NCBI RefSeq assembly: GCF_004571025.1
Contig: NZ_SPQT01000010.1
Location: 62,001-126,000, forward strand
Direction: 5' to 3'
Source: Bradyrhizobium niftali
GTDB lineage: Bacteria > Pseudomonadota > Alphaproteobacteria > Rhizobiales > Xanthobacteraceae
Length of the DNA stretch: 64,000 bases
Part shown: positions 49,529 to 57,461 of the stretch, piece after piece
Position numbering within the stretch: position 1 is the first letter of the stretch
Layout of the letters: each line of letters begins with the position of its first letter
Program-made: the position numbers and the translations under genes
The notes under the pieces: model-generated
Told to the model about the DNA's origin: nothing
Seen by the model: only the letters and a program-made list of their open reading frames with translations
The model's database searches: none

Positions 49529-50125
49529 TCAGGCCTTGTCGAACAGGGACTCGACGTATTCCCAGTTCACGAGGTTCTCGACGAACGCCTTGAGATAGTC
49601 CGGACGGCGGTTGCGATAGTCGATGTAGTAGGAGTGCTCCCAGACGTCGCAGCCGAGGATCGGGGTGGCGCCGTGCACGAGCGGATTCTCGCCATTCGGG
49701 GTCTTGGAGATCTCGAGCTTGCCGTTCTTGACCTGGAGCCAGCACCAGCCGGAGCCGAACTGGCCAACGCCGGCCGCCTGGAAGTCGGTCTTGAACTTCT
49801 CGAAGCCGCCGAGGTCCTCGTTGATCTTCTTCTCGAGCTTGCCGGGCAGCTTGGTGCCGCCGCCATTGGGCTTCATCCAGCTCCAGAAATGGATGTGGTT
49901 GTAGTGCTGGCCGGCATTGTTGAACACCGCGGGGTTCTTGCCGAACGAGCCCTTGACGATCTCCTCAAGGGACTTGCCTTCCCATTCGGTGCCCTTGAGC
50001 GCGTTGTTGCCGTTGGTGACGTAGGCCTGATGATGCTTGTCGTGGTGGAATTCCAGCGTCTCCTTCGACATGAACTGGCCGAGGGCGTCATAGGCGTAAG
50101 GGAGTGGGGGCAGCGTAAAGGTCAT
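49529..50125 (-). CDS. sodB: Superoxide dismutase, Fe/Mn family
   Basis: The 198-residue enzyme converts superoxide to hydrogen peroxide and oxygen in the cytoplasm. It starts MTFTLPPLPYAYDALGQFMS. Metal ligands can be seen in EFHHDKHHQAYV, NNAGQHYNHIHFWSWM and CDVWEHSYYIDYRNRRPDY (Asp and His). Iron versus manganese cannot be settled by eye. I used the ATG at 50125, which matches the family start, instead of 50167. An EcfG-type promoter lies 34-59 bp upstream, so it is probably part of the general stress response controlled by PhyR, encoded at the end of this window. Confidence 0.95.
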   Translation of the reverse strand: MTFTLPPLPYAYDALGQFMSKETLEFHHDKHHQAYVTNGNNALKGTEWEGKSLEEIVKGSFGKNPAVFNNAGQHYNHIHFWSWMKPNGGGTKLPGKLEKKINEDLGGFEKFKTDFQAAGVGQFGSGWCWLQVKNGKLEISKTPNGENPLVHGATPILGCDVWEHSYYIDYRNRRPDYLKAFVENLVNWEYVESLFDKA

Positions 50126-50158
50126 GGGTTCTTGTCCGCAACTGGTGGGGAACGTTCT

Positions 50159-50184
50159 AACGGTCACCCCTTATAGAAGGTTCC
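50159..50184 (-). promoter_or_regulatory. EcfG-type general stress promoter of sodB
   Basis: On the minus strand GGAAC (50184-50180) is followed after exactly 17 bp by CGTT (50162-50159). This fits the alphaproteobacterial EcfG consensus GGAAC-N16-17-CGTT. The predicted start is near 50150, giving a leader of about 25 nt. Confidence 0.75.
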
Positions 50185-50358
50185 GTCGCCGTTAAATACC
50201 GTCAATTTGCGAAAAGGCGTGATGCGGCCGCTTGGCCGGATTGCATAAAATCGTCGCAGCGTGGGGGGACGCTTCGACAGGCCGTAAAATATCATTGCCT
50301 TTGAGGCGCTTATGGCAGAACGAACGCACCACGGCGCGGAGACGCGAAAGAGAAAGCA

Positions 50359-50886
50359 ATGAGCATCGAGATCGACATCCTGAACGGCGACGCTTCGTGG
50401 CGGATCGCACAGCCCCTGCTCAGCGCGGTCTGGGGACGCGACGCTGCCGAGAAGCCGTCGTGGAGCCGCGTCAAATGGGCCAATGCCGACCTTCGCGTGC
50501 TGATCGAGACGCCCGAAGACGGCCTCGTCTGCCACGTCGGCATCTACTTCCGCACCGTCACCTGGAATGGACAGAAGGTTCACATCGGCGGCATCGGCGG
50601 GGTCTGCACCCACGAGGACCGGCGCGGCCGCGGCTACGCCACCATGGCGATCGACGCGGCGGTACACACCATCCGGGCCAACGAGGCGGTCCGCTTCGCA
50701 CTTCTGTTCTGCGAACCGCACAATTTTGCGTTCTACGAGGCCCGCAGCTGGCTGCCCTTCAAGGGCGAGGTCTATTGCGAGCAGCCAGAGGGGAGGATCC
50801 GGTTCACCCACATGGCGCCCTATGTCTTCAACATCGTCCGCGCGCCGACGCTCGGCACCATCGACCTCTGCGGCCTGCCCTGGTGA
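50359..50886 (+). CDS. GNAT-family N-acetyltransferase (AAC(2')-like)
   Basis: The 175-residue protein has a GNAT domain with GLVCHVGIYFRTVTWNGQKV, HIGGIGGVCTHEDRRGRGYA (acetyl-CoA loop R-R-G-R-G-Y-A), MAIDAAVHTI and FALLFCEPHNFAFYEARSWL. This arrangement, with the IGGIGGV strand before the Q/RxxGxG/A-like loop, is like aminoglycoside 2'-N-acetyltransferases and their many bacterial homologues, most of which are not resistance enzymes. The acceptor is unknown. It starts at the ATG 50359 after AAAGAGAAAGCA and is divergent from sodB. Confidence 0.8.
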   Translation: MSIEIDILNGDASWRIAQPLLSAVWGRDAAEKPSWSRVKWANADLRVLIETPEDGLVCHVGIYFRTVTWNGQKVHIGGIGGVCTHEDRRGRGYATMAIDAAVHTIRANEAVRFALLFCEPHNFAFYEARSWLPFKGEVYCEQPEGRIRFTHMAPYVFNIVRAPTLGTIDLCGLPW

Positions 50887-50967
50887 GCCCTGCGTGAGGC
50901 GCGGCTGGCGCGCCAGCCGCGCGCCTTATAATATGTCGCTTATCATTCAATATTCCGCCCGGTGAAC

Positions 50968-52353
50968 ATGACGATCGACGCCCCCATAGACGCCGCACCG
51001 CCGCGTGCACCGGTCGCCTCCCCCATCGCCAGCCTGCTGACGGCGCCGATCCTGCCGACGCTGCTGCGGCTCGCGATCCCCAACATGATCGCGATGGTCG
51101 GCTCGACGCTGGTTGCGATCGCCGAGACCTCCTACATCGGCCGGCTCGGCACCATCCCGCTCGCGGCGATCGCGCTGGTGTTCCCGTTCGCGATGCTGAC
51201 GCAGATGATGAGCGCGGGCGCGATGGGCGGGGGCGTCTCATCCGCGATCAGCCGCGCGCTCGGCGCCGGGGATCGCGGCCGCGCCGCGACGCTGGCGCTG
51301 CATGCCACCATCATCGGCCTCGGTGGCGGGCTGTTCTTCACGGTGATGATGCTCGTCTTCGGCCGCTCGTTCTTCACGCTGCTCGGCGGCCGCGAGCGCG
51401 TGCTCGAGGAAGCCAGCGGCTATTCGCAGGTGCTGTTCTCCGGCGCGGTCGCGATCTGGCTCGTCAACACGCTGGCCTCGGTGATCCGCGGCACCGGTGA
51501 CATGCGCCTGCCCTCGATGACGCTGATCGGGGCGAGCGTGCTCCAGATCGCGCTCGGCGGCACGCTGGGGCTCGGCCTGTTCGGCGTGAAGCAATTCGGC
51601 ATGCCGGGCGTCGCCGCCGGCCAGTTGATCGCATTCAGCTGCGCCGCGATCTTCTTCCTCTGGTATCTCCTGTCCGGCCGCAGCCGGCTGCCGCTGGATT
51701 TCCGCGCGTTTCATTTTGAGCGCGCGATGTTTCTGGACATTCTCAGGGTCGGCGCGGTTGCCTGCCTCTCGCCGCTCCAGACCGTGCTCACCATCCTGAT
51801 CTTCACGAAGATTCTGGCAACGTTCGGCACCGAGATGCTGGCCGGTTACGGCATCGGCTCGCGGCTGGAATTTCTGCTGATCCCGATCACCTTTGCCATC
51901 GGCATCGCGTCGGTGCCGATGGTCGGCATGGCGATCGGCGCCGGACATGTGAAGCGCGCACGGCGCGTGGCCTGGACCGCAGCCGCGGCGTCCGCCCTCA
52001 CCGTCGGCCTGATCGGCCTCGTCATCGCGCTCGATCCCGCGCTGTGGGTGTCGCTGTTCACGGCCGACCCCGGCGTCACCGCCGCCGCGCACAGCTATTT
52101 CCACTGGGCCGGCCCGGCCTTTGCGTTCTTCGGCATGGGCGTGTCGCTGTACTTCTCATCGCAGGGCGCGGCGCGCGTCGGCGGACCGGTGCTGGCCTCC
52201 ACCGCGCGGCTTCTGATCGTCGCGATCGGCGGCATCGGCCTCATGATGGCGCAGGCGCCGGCCTGGACCTTGTTCGCGCTGGTCGGCGGCGCCATGGTCG
52301 TGTTCGGGCTGTCGACCGCCGCCTCTGTCGCTTTCGCGCGCTGGGGCAAATGA
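50968..52353 (+). CDS. MATE-family multidrug/metabolite efflux protein
   Basis: The 461-residue protein is a twelve-helix MATE transporter with two homologous halves: ILPTLLRLAIPNMIAMVGST, ETSYIGRLGTIPLAAIALVF, MSAGAMGGGVSSAISRALGA in the first, LDILRVGAVACLSPLQTVLT and IGIASVPMVGMAIGAGHVKR in the second. Such proteins export cationic compounds, flavonoids or organic acids in exchange for H+ or Na+. I used the ATG at 50968; a GTG at 50962 is also in frame. An AT-rich stretch (TTATAATATG near 50926) upstream may be its promoter. Substrate unknown. Confidence 0.9.
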   Translation: MTIDAPIDAAPPRAPVASPIASLLTAPILPTLLRLAIPNMIAMVGSTLVAIAETSYIGRLGTIPLAAIALVFPFAMLTQMMSAGAMGGGVSSAISRALGAGDRGRAATLALHATIIGLGGGLFFTVMMLVFGRSFFTLLGGRERVLEEASGYSQVLFSGAVAIWLVNTLASVIRGTGDMRLPSMTLIGASVLQIALGGTLGLGLFGVKQFGMPGVAAGQLIAFSCAAIFFLWYLLSGRSRLPLDFRAFHFERAMFLDILRVGAVACLSPLQTVLTILIFTKILATFGTEMLAGYGIGSRLEFLLIPITFAIGIASVPMVGMAIGAGHVKRARRVAWTAAAASALTVGLIGLVIALDPALWVSLFTADPGVTAAAHSYFHWAGPAFAFFGMGVSLYFSSQGAARVGGPVLASTARLLIVAIGGIGLMMAQAPAWTLFALVGGAMVVFGLSTAASVAFARWGK

Positions 52354-52445
52354 GCGCAGGCAAATAAGCGCGGGAATGTGATTCCATCCAGGGTTGCGCT
52401 ATCCCGCTAGGCTGCTATGGAGGCGCTCCACTTCGGGGCATCTCC

Positions 52446-52880
52446 ATGAATACCAGATTCGCTACTCTCATCGTCCTTCTGGCTGCGCTGCTTGGCGCGA
52501 CTGCCGCCCAAGCGCAGAGCGCCGACGGGACCTGGCTGACGCAAGCCGGCGATGCCCGCGTCAAGATCAGCAAGTGCAGCGGCGGCATCTGCGGCCATAT
52601 CGTCTGGCTGCGCGAGCCCACCGACACCGCGACCGGCCAGCCCGCCACCGACAGCAAGAATCCCAATCCTGCGCTGGCGAAACGGCCGATGATCGGCCTG
52701 CCGCTGTTCAGCGGCATGCAGCCGGCGGGGCCGAACAAATGGTCGGGCCAGATCTACAATGCCGACGACGGCAGCACCTATGCGAGCAGCGTCACGGCGA
52801 TATCGGCAGATTCGCTGCGGGTCGAAGGTTGCGTCGGCGCGCTCTGCGGCGGCGAGACCTGGACGCGCTCGGGACGCTAG
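52446..52880 (+). CDS. DUF2147-family exported protein
   Basis: The 144-residue product has a signal peptide (MNTRFATLIVLLAALLGATA, then AQAQS) and a mature beta-rich domain typical of DUF2147: SADGTWLTQAGDARVKISKC, GHIVWLREPTD, NPALAKRPMIGLPLFSGM and GQIYNADDGSTYASSV. Four Cys (KCSGGICG and GCVGALCGG) could form two disulfides in the periplasm. Members show lipocalin-like folds and often respond to envelope stress; function unknown. It lies 92 bp after the MATE gene and converges on the DUF3095 gene. Confidence 0.87.
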   Translation: MNTRFATLIVLLAALLGATAAQAQSADGTWLTQAGDARVKISKCSGGICGHIVWLREPTDTATGQPATDSKNPNPALAKRPMIGLPLFSGMQPAGPNKWSGQIYNADDGSTYASSVTAISADSLRVEGCVGALCGGETWTRSGR

Positions 52881-52884
52881 CGCT

Positions 52885-54030
52885 TCAAGCCATCATGGCC
52901 TTCAGGGCCGTCGCCGCCGAGGCATAGCCGCCCCGCGCGCCGTCGATGAAGTGCACGTGGTCGCTGCGTAGCGCCGACGGCGTGAAGCAGGTCATCATCG
53001 CGGCGTCCTGCTGGTAGAGGCCGTAGCGAACGATGCCGTCGCGCGCGGCAGCCGCGAGACGATCGCTGAGGGCGCGTTCGAGCTCGGCCGTGCAGTCGAG
53101 GATCATGCGCAGGCCGTCGTCATATTTCCTGAAGTCCGAGTTCTCGACCACCTGACGCTTGTAGAGGCTCGGCACGAAGCCGCCGACCTTGATGTCGAAG
53201 CGCATGATCAGATAGGCGAACAGCGTATAGGCCAGCACGCCGGCGCGGCGCGCGAGCAGCGGGCCGCCGCGCTTGGTGCGGGCTTCATAGTCCAGCCCCT
53301 GCGGCGGCCATTTCAGCGGCGGCCCCTGCGGCGGCACCGGACGGGCGCCGTCCGGGCTGCGCTCGACGAGGTGAATGACGTCCTCGATCACCTTGCGGAA
53401 CGCCAGCGGGTCCGCGCCACGCACCGGCATCACCAGAACCGACAGGATCAGGCCGCGCGCGGCCGGAATCACCTCGAAGCGGCAGGACAGGCCGGACAGA
53501 TCCGGCTGCGTGCCGGCCGGCGCCTCGGCGACGGCGAACTCGCCGCGCTTCATCGCGGCATCGGCCCAGGCGAGCCCGCCGCCGGAGAACATCGCATAGG
53601 ACAGGTTCGCCGACGGACCGAAGCGGGCGACGCGCACGTCGAGACCTTGCGCCCGGATCTCACTCACCGGCACCAGCGCAACACGCATCGTCAGATCGAG
53701 ATCCTCCCGCACCCAGGTCGCGGTCGCAGCCAGCGCGTCGCGGGCGCGATCGAGATCGCCGGGCGCGACCGCAAAGCTGGCGCCGTCACCGCCGAACACG
53801 AAGGGAAATTCCCGTCCCTCCAGCGCATTGGTCACCGCCGCGATCACGGCGGCGCCAGCCATGTTGACCGCCTTGTAACGCTGCGCCGCGATCGCCTTGG
53901 TGGAATCGACGATGTCGGCGACACCGATGCTCCAGTCATCCGGCAGCGGCGCATAGAGCGCGGGGTCCATCAGGCTGGTGAAGCCGCGGAAGACGGGAAT
54001 GCCGCCATAGAAGGATTCGCCTGATGTCAT
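52885..54030 (-). CDS. DUF3095-family protein with class III cyclase-like N-terminus
   Basis: The 381-residue protein contains a pattern like class III nucleotide cyclases: a first aspartate in IGVADIVDSTKAIAAQRYKA and a second in FPFVFGGDGASFAV, spaced as for two metal ligands. The rest (about 130-381) is the DUF3095 body, including DIKVGGFVPSLYKRQVVENS, RKYDDGLRMILDCTAELE and the C-terminal MMTCFTPSALRSDHVHFIDG. Whether it is a cyclase is unknown; it lacks the obvious N-x-x-x-R transition-state pair, so it could bind but not cyclise nucleotides. It is monocistronic and converges on the DUF2147 gene. Confidence 0.8.
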   Translation of the reverse strand: MTSGESFYGGIPVFRGFTSLMDPALYAPLPDDWSIGVADIVDSTKAIAAQRYKAVNMAGAAVIAAVTNALEGREFPFVFGGDGASFAVAPGDLDRARDALAATATWVREDLDLTMRVALVPVSEIRAQGLDVRVARFGPSANLSYAMFSGGGLAWADAAMKRGEFAVAEAPAGTQPDLSGLSCRFEVIPAARGLILSVLVMPVRGADPLAFRKVIEDVIHLVERSPDGARPVPPQGPPLKWPPQGLDYEARTKRGGPLLARRAGVLAYTLFAYLIMRFDIKVGGFVPSLYKRQVVENSDFRKYDDGLRMILDCTAELERALSDRLAAAARDGIVRYGLYQQDAAMMTCFTPSALRSDHVHFIDGARGGYASAATALKAMMA

Positions 54031-54250
54031 CGGGTGATGCCGAATGGTTGGGACGCGTCCAGGAGAAATACGTGGCAGGATCGATTCGGGTTCGCCGGCC
54101 GACGCGCCCCGAAGTCCCGATCATTGGCCGAAATGGAGGCGGACAACAAGATCGCACCGCGCCGCAATGCCGCAGTTCGTCATTGATCGGCATCAAACAG
54201 CCGGCCGCAAATGACGTTTACGGTTGAGCTATCTGAAATGGTTGCGCGGG

Positions 54251-54637
54251 ATGATCGGGGTGTCTGATTTTGGCAACAAGGACTCCACTTCGCCGGTACG
54301 CCGACGCACGGGGCTCGATGCGGTCAGTGCGGTGAAAATGCCTGAGGTGCTGACCGCCAGCGTCGATGCCTGGGCCGAGGCCCATCAACTGTCGCGCTCG
54401 GATGCGATCTGCAAGCTGGTCGAGCTCGGCCTGAGGATTGCGCCTGCCGCACCGGCATCAGTGTCCACGGTCGCCTCGGACGCGACCAGGCTCGAGGAGC
54501 TCGCGGTGCACGAGATCGAGGGACTGCTCGATCCCGCATTGCCGGAGGACGAACGCGAGCGCCGCATCCGCCGCCTCACCGAAGGGCCGCCGGAATTCTC
54601 ACATGAACGGATTGACCTGCCGAAGCATCGGACGTGA
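54251..54637 (+). CDS. Ribbon-helix-helix-like small protein of unknown function
   Basis: The 128-residue product (ATG at 54251, or TTG at 54224) contains VKMPEVLTASVDAWAEAHQL followed by SRSDAICKLVELGLRI, a strand followed by two helices as in CopG/Arc-type DNA-binding domains. The rest is acidic (DPALPEDERERRIRRLTEGP) and probably helical. It could be an antitoxin-like or general regulator, but no toxin gene adjoins it. The start choice is uncertain since neither candidate has a strong binding site. Confidence 0.6.
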   Translation: MIGVSDFGNKDSTSPVRRRTGLDAVSAVKMPEVLTASVDAWAEAHQLSRSDAICKLVELGLRIAPAAPASVSTVASDATRLEELAVHEIEGLLDPALPEDERERRIRRLTEGPPEFSHERIDLPKHRT

Positions 54638-54641
54638 GCGA

Positions 54642-54851
54642 CTAGTGCAGCTTCTCATCCTCACGCTTGCGCAAGGCCTCGACAGACGCGTCATGGCAGC
54701 CGACCAGGCGCACGAATTGCTGCGGATACATCTCGTGACCGTGATCGCCGGAATTCTGATGCGTCATCGGCGGACAACGGACGTCGTCCGGCTTCGCGCA
54801 CGCCTGCTCCGTGCGGCCCTGATTTGAAGCGGTCATGTTTCGCATGGTCAT
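54642..54851 (-). CDS. Small hypothetical protein (69 residues)
   Basis: The minus-strand frame from the ATG at 54851 encodes MTMRNMTASNQGRTEQACAK, then PDDVRCPPMTHQNSGDHGHE and a C-terminal RLVGCHDASVEALRKREDEK. It is preceded by a good binding site (AGGGAGCAG). Three Cys and four His (one as HGHE) could form a small metal site. I know no family. It ends 4 bp from the stop of the convergent ribbon-helix-helix gene. The opposing plus-strand frames here look like shadows. Confidence 0.45.
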   Translation of the reverse strand: MTMRNMTASNQGRTEQACAKPDDVRCPPMTHQNSGDHGHEMYPQQFVRLVGCHDASVEALRKREDEKLH

Positions 54852-54979
54852 GGACTGCTCCCTGTCGATTGGGGCAGATCGATTGACGTAACCCAATCGA
54901 TTGCGGGGGCATCTTACGACCAAATCCGGTCGAATGTCATTGCGCCGAATCAATGCAATTGTGGCTATGAAGTTCCGCT

Positions 54980-55702
54980 TTACGCCGTATTCCCGGCGTC
55001 GACCGTGAACACGGTGCCCGTGACGTTGCGGCCACCCTCGCCAAGCAGATATTCCACCATGCGTGCGACGTCTTCCGTCTCCGGCAGCCGGCGCAATGCA
55101 CTTCGCCCCGCGATGCGCTTGCGTCCCTCGTCGGAGAGATTGTGGGTCAGCTCGGTGTCGATGAAGCCAGGCGCGATCGCGTTCACGGTGATGCCGAGCT
55201 TGCCGACCTCGCGCGCGAGCGAGCGGGTGAAGCCGGTGGCGGCGGCCTTGGTCGCGCCATAGACGGACAGGCCGTTATAGCCGGTGGTCGCGATGATCGA
55301 GGAGATGTTGATGATGCGGCCGGAGCCATCGGCCATCATCTGCCGCGCGACATATTTGGTGAGGATGATCGGCGACAGCACGTTGAGCTGCACCAGCGCC
55401 TCGATCTCGGAATTGTGCATGGTGGCGAGCAGGCCTTCGGTGCCGAGGCCGGCATTGTTGACAAGGCCGTAGATCGGGCCGAATTCGTCACGCGCGAGCT
55501 TTGCGAAAGCGGGAATCGCGTCGATCACCGCGAGATCGCAGGCGCGGAAATGCAGGCGACCCTCGGACTCGGCGATCGCCGCCTTGAGCTCGTCGCTCTC
55601 GCGCCGCGCCGCAGCGATCACGTTGTAGCCGGCGCCGACGAGGCGCTTGCCGATCGCAAGGCCGATACCGCGGCTGCCGCCGGTGACGAGGACATTATGC
55701 AT
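54980..55702 (-). CDS. Short-chain dehydrogenase/reductase, 3-oxoacyl-ACP reductase (FabG)-like
   Basis: The 240-residue SDR has the NAD(P)-binding VTGGSRGIGLAIG, LVNNAGLGTEG (NNAG), catalytic Ser in INISSIIATTG and the YGATKAAATGF Tyr-Lys pair, then PGFIDTELTHNLSDEGRKRI and the FabG-like VTGTVFTVDAGNTA end. It starts at the ATG 55702, eight bases inside the end of the adenylating-enzyme gene, and belongs to a three-gene set ACP - acyl-activating enzyme - reductase. It is therefore probably an acyl-ACP reductase of that small pathway rather than the housekeeping FabG. Confidence 0.9.
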   Translation of the reverse strand: MHNVLVTGGSRGIGLAIGKRLVGAGYNVIAAARRESDELKAAIAESEGRLHFRACDLAVIDAIPAFAKLARDEFGPIYGLVNNAGLGTEGLLATMHNSEIEALVQLNVLSPIILTKYVARQMMADGSGRIINISSIIATTGYNGLSVYGATKAAATGFTRSLAREVGKLGITVNAIAPGFIDTELTHNLSDEGRKRIAGRSALRRLPETEDVARMVEYLLGEGGRNVTGTVFTVDAGNTA

Positions 55703-57077
55703 CGGTGCGCGCCAATTTTCCGGCCGGGGTGACATCAAGCGTCTCGACGAAGCGGATCACCGCCGGCACCTTGTGGGAAGCGAGCTGAGCACGACATTGA
55801 TCCAGGATCTGGTCGCGAATCTCCTGCGCGCGCGCCGGATCGGTGCCGTCGGCGAGGATCACGTCGGCGACGACAATGCCGCCGGTGATCGGACTCTTCC
55901 GCGACTTGGCCCGCGACATCCGCACGTCGGAATGGCGGTTGATGACCGCCTCGATCTCTTCGGGGTGGACCTTCAGCCCACCGATATTGATGATGCCGCC
56001 GCGGCGGCCGACGAAGTAATAGCGGTCGCCGCGCAGCTCGACGATGTCGCCGCTGTCGACAAACCCGTCGTCGTCGGTGAGCGCGGTGGCGTTGCGGCCG
56101 ATATAGGCATGCGCCGTGCGGGTGGAACGGATGCGCAGCGAGCCGTCCACGACCTTCATCTCGACGCCGTTGCGGTTGCCGAGATAGTCGGCCGGAAAGC
56201 CTTCGAGCCCGTCATTGACGGCGAAGCCGACGCCGGCCTCGGTCGAGGCATAGGCATGGCCGACGGAGGAATCGGGGAACGCCGCCTTCAGGCCGTCGAG
56301 CACCGCCTGGTCGGCAATCTCGCCGGAGAGACGGACGTAAGCCGGCGCGAATTGCGCGGCCGAGCCGCTCATCAGAAGCTTGCGCCAGTGCGAGGGCGTA
56401 CCGGAGATGTGCGAGACGCCGCGCGCATTCAGCCGCGTAACGTGATCGGCGAGCGCCTCATGCGGATCCGACAGCACCATGGAGCCGCCGGAGAGAATGG
56501 CGCGGAGGAAGATCTGGAGGCCGCCATAACGGCGAATGTCGTAGAACGTCGCCCAGACCGGCGCCGGTCCGCGCGCGGGGCCTTCGGCGACGATCGCACC
56601 GGTCAGCGCTTCCAGCGTATGGCCGGCGATCTTGGGCACGCCTGACGTGCCCGAGGTCAGCATCAGCCATTCGGTGGCGCGCTCGGTCTGCGCGGGCACG
56701 GTGGTTTGAAGCGGCAATCGAGCGGTGACGACCAGCGGCACGCCGGTCTCGGCCCAGCGATCGGGCTCGTCGGTGACAACGGCATCGATCCCGGCATCCG
56801 CGATCAGCGCGTCCAGATAGGCCGGGTTGAGATCGGGCGGACACAGCAGCATGCGGTGGGCGATGCCGTCGAGCTCGATCATGGCGATGCCCGACCGGAG
56901 CTGGTCGGACACTTTGAGCAGCACGGCGCGGCCGGACAGCTCGCGCAGGCGGCCGCCCAAGACGGTCTGCGACAGGATGTCGGTCAGCGACACGACATCG
57001 TGCGCATCCGACAGCGTGCGGCCCTTCAGCTCCGCGCCGAGATTGTCGCGAAGCGCAAAGGTCTCACGCGGGGACAT
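55695..57077 (-). CDS. ANL-superfamily acyl-adenylating enzyme (AMP-binding)
   Basis: The 460-residue enzyme is of the acyl-CoA/acyl-ACP synthetase type. The AMP-binding P-loop is LMLTSGTSGVPK (about 138-149); then VGHAYASTEAGVGFA, FVDSGDIVELRGDRYYFVGR with the Asp that binds ribose, GGLKVHPEEIEAVINRH, and the C-terminal catalytic Lys in TPAGKLARTDA. It is shorter at the N-terminus than typical FadD proteins. It overlaps the ACP gene upstream (14 bp) and the SDR gene downstream (8 bp), so the likely job is loading a carboxylic acid on to that carrier protein. The substrate cannot be told. Confidence 0.9.
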   Translation of the reverse strand: MSPRETFALRDNLGAELKGRTLSDAHDVVSLTDILSQTVLGGRLRELSGRAVLLKVSDQLRSGIAMIELDGIAHRMLLCPPDLNPAYLDALIADAGIDAVVTDEPDRWAETGVPLVVTARLPLQTTVPAQTERATEWLMLTSGTSGVPKIAGHTLEALTGAIVAEGPARGPAPVWATFYDIRRYGGLQIFLRAILSGGSMVLSDPHEALADHVTRLNARGVSHISGTPSHWRKLLMSGSAAQFAPAYVRLSGEIADQAVLDGLKAAFPDSSVGHAYASTEAGVGFAVNDGLEGFPADYLGNRNGVEMKVVDGSLRIRSTRTAHAYIGRNATALTDDDGFVDSGDIVELRGDRYYFVGRRGGIINIGGLKVHPEEIEAVINRHSDVRMSRAKSRKSPITGGIVVADVILADGTDPARAQEIRDQILDQCRAQLASHKVPAVIRFVETLDVTPAGKLARTDA

Positions 57078-57309
57078 TTTCGTAGGCCCGCACGAAATCG
57101 CCGACCGTGGCGGGGAACGCTGCGTCCTCGGAAATGGTGAAGGGATCGACGCCGGTTTCGTCCTCGAGCCGGGCGACGAGGATCGCGAAGGCGAGGGAGT
57201 CGAAACCGGTCTCGTGCAGGGACAGATCGTCCGAGAGTGCGGGAAGCGCGACGTGCTGTTCCCTGGCGATCTGCTGGATCGCTTCTATGACCTTGGACCT
57301 TACCGACAT
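57064..57309 (-). CDS. Acyl carrier protein
   Basis: The 81-residue four-helix carrier has the phosphopantetheine attachment site S38 within ETGFDSLAFAIL (usually DSL). Acidic helix II follows (LVARLEDETGVD), then TISEDAAFPATVGDFVRAYE. It is a dedicated carrier rather than the main AcpP, judged by the FDSLAF site and its context. It must be made active by a holo-ACP synthase encoded elsewhere. It starts at the ATG 57309 and overlaps the adenylating-enzyme gene. Confidence 0.92.
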   Translation of the reverse strand: MSVRSKVIEAIQQIAREQHVALPALSDDLSLHETGFDSLAFAILVARLEDETGVDPFTISEDAAFPATVGDFVRAYENVPA

Positions 57310-57461
57310 GGCTGGCTTGCCCCTTGCTTTGTTGATCGATCGGATGTCATGCGGCGGCTCTTGATGACCGCCTCCCCATGGGGTCTGTTTACCCGACAGA
57401 AGTAAATGGCTTCTTGGACAATTCAGATAAAATTGGACCTATCTGGCGGATTTTGGTTCCG

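Noticed and set aside
54024..54227. A 67-codon plus-strand ORF between DUF3095 and the ribbon-helix-helix gene
   Set aside because: No ribosome binding site, no membrane or domain pattern. It occupies the 220-bp divergent spacer and is probably chance.
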